Positions 63,421 to 64,000 of a stretch of 64,000 nt of DNA are shown here, piece after piece. Source of the stretch: Pyricularia pennisetigena (taxonomy: Eukaryota > Ascomycota > Sordariomycetes > Magnaporthales > Pyriculariaceae); NCBI RefSeq assembly GCF_004337985.1, contig NW_021940924.1, positions 124,001 through 188,000 of the forward strand, written 5' to 3'. The translations under genes were made by a program, and so were the position numbers. A model generated the notes under the pieces. The model did not search any database, was not told the DNA's origin, and was given only the letters and a program-made list of their open reading frames with translations. How positions within the stretch are numbered: position 1 is the first letter of the stretch; every line of letters begins with the position of its first letter.

Positions 63421-64000
63421 GGGTCAGACCCACCTTTGTTAGCGATTCACACCCAAACACACCAATAAGCTTAACAGCTGAAGAATTTTCGCCCTCCGGG
63501 CGCCGGTCGTCATGGCCTCACCAGAGGTCTCAAACCGCCGCGCGCGCCCGCAGAGCACGCCGCAGGCTTTTCCGCAGGGCCAGGCCGAGTCGGAACACGT
63601 GTCTTTCGATACGCGCACCGCTAACGCGCCTGAGCCGGCCGGCCGCGGAAGGTACTCCAGCCTCCCGGCCCTGGCCATCAAAACACTGCAACAGGAGCTG
63701 GAAAACGTGGAAACAGTCGGCAGCTGGCTCGAAAAGGTTTTTGCAGCCAAGCTCGAAAGTTTACAGGCCCCGGAGGACGCCGCGCTTAGGAGAATTGTTC
63801 TCGAACTTGACGATGTGATCAGCGGCTGGTTCCTCAGTCGCACCCTCCCTGAAAAAGAGCGTTCGCGCTCCCCGTCGCGTTCGCCGACCAGTTCCAGCGA
63901 AAGGCGCAGCATTTTATTTACAAGGACGGGCACGGCGTCGTCGGCCTCTAAAGGCAAAGGCACGCCCACTAACAAATCGGTCACATGGGCCGAGCGAGCC
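63421..64000 (+). mobile_element. Second Tad-like LINE copy, 5' part
   Basis: Inverted relative to the copy at 47-53 kb and sharing its 5' UTR (GGGTCAGACCCACCTTTGTT). It continues past the window end. Confidence 0.9.
63512..64000 (+). CDS. LINE ORF1, partial (runs off the window)
   Basis: From ATG 63512 the frame is open to the window end (163 codons) and matches the first part of the ORF1 at 53131 with a few substitutions (for example Ser-Leu to Ser-Phe and Glu to Lys). The Ser/Arg-rich tract is present; the zinc knuckles lie beyond the window. Confidence 0.9.
   Translation, partial: MASPEVSNRRARPQSTPQAFPQGQAESEHVSFDTRTANAPEPAGRGRYSSLPALAIKTLQQELENVETVGSWLEKVFAAKLESLQAPEDAALRRIVLELDDVISGWFLSRTLPEKERSRSPSRSPTSSSERRSILFTRTGTASSASKGKGTPTNKSVTWAERA

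Noticed and set aside
63439..63984. 181-codon minus-strand frame near the window end
   Set aside because: Antisense shadow of the LINE ORF1, which runs on the plus strand from 63512; the same shadow exists at 52068-53204.
1..64000. Starship-type giant transposon with a DUF3435 captain
   Set aside because: No tyrosine-recombinase signature recognised on either strand, and no matching ends.

Overview
This is eukaryotic DNA from a filamentous ascomycete (Pezizomycotina). It has genes with short GT-AG introns of about 50-160 nt, TACTAAC-like branch points, a Tad-like LINE, pogo-family DNA transposons and a chromodomain-bearing Ty3/gypsy element. Hypocreales is my best guess for the order, but nothing in the window proves it. 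Most of the window is repeat-rich and gene-poor, with broken and duplicated genes, as expected of a subtelomeric or accessory (dispensable) region. I see no rRNA, tRNA, CRISPR or telomere array.

Layout. 0-5.3 kb: a C2H2-like protein cut off at a single N, an internal LINE chunk, a dynamin GTPase pseudogene and LTR debris. 5.6-11.5 kb: a diverged duplication of a gene encoding a coiled coil, a PD-(D/E)XK-like segment and a protein kinase-like domain; one copy is complete and the other ends at an N. 12.8-15.3 kb: a three-exon Ulp1/C48-like cysteine protease with one frameshift. 16.4-17.1 kb: LTR copies around a LINE fragment. 19-27.7 kb: a PD-(D/E)XK nuclease-like family in three copies (two as an inverted repeat), surrounding a BAH-domain pseudogene and a JmjC-domain gene. 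27.8 kb: a solo LTR. 30-33 kb: a two-exon RGG-box protein and a two-exon centromeric histone H3 (CENP-A/CenH3) gene. 34.5-41.2 kb: a GC-rich island with oxalate decarboxylase, a DUF1275/YoaK membrane protein (with an internal stop) and a TauD/TfdA-type dioxygenase. 42.7 kb: a small secreted cysteine protein. 45.2-54.5 kb: an Est1-like gene cut by a pogo-like element, which itself holds an intact two-ORF LINE and part of a second pogo-like element. 56.1-62.4 kb: a full-length chromovirus inactivated almost only by nonsense codons. 63.2-64 kb: another pogo fragment and the 5' end of a second LINE copy.

The most interesting point is the co-occurrence of chromatin and centromere genes (CENP-A, JmjC, BAH, a Ulp1-like protease) with repeats and multicopy nuclease or nuclease-kinase genes. 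That is reminiscent of accessory fungal chromosomes reported to carry their own histone and histone-modifier genes. The CENP-A reading frame, found by joining two exons, has a short tail and all the expected fold landmarks, so it could be a second or lineage-specific CenH3.

Caution on assembly quality. Two isolated Ns sit exactly where duplicated sequence is cut, a 38-N gap is flanked by C homopolymers, and at least four apparent frameshifts lie in homopolymer runs. Some of the pseudogenes may therefore be sequencing artefacts.
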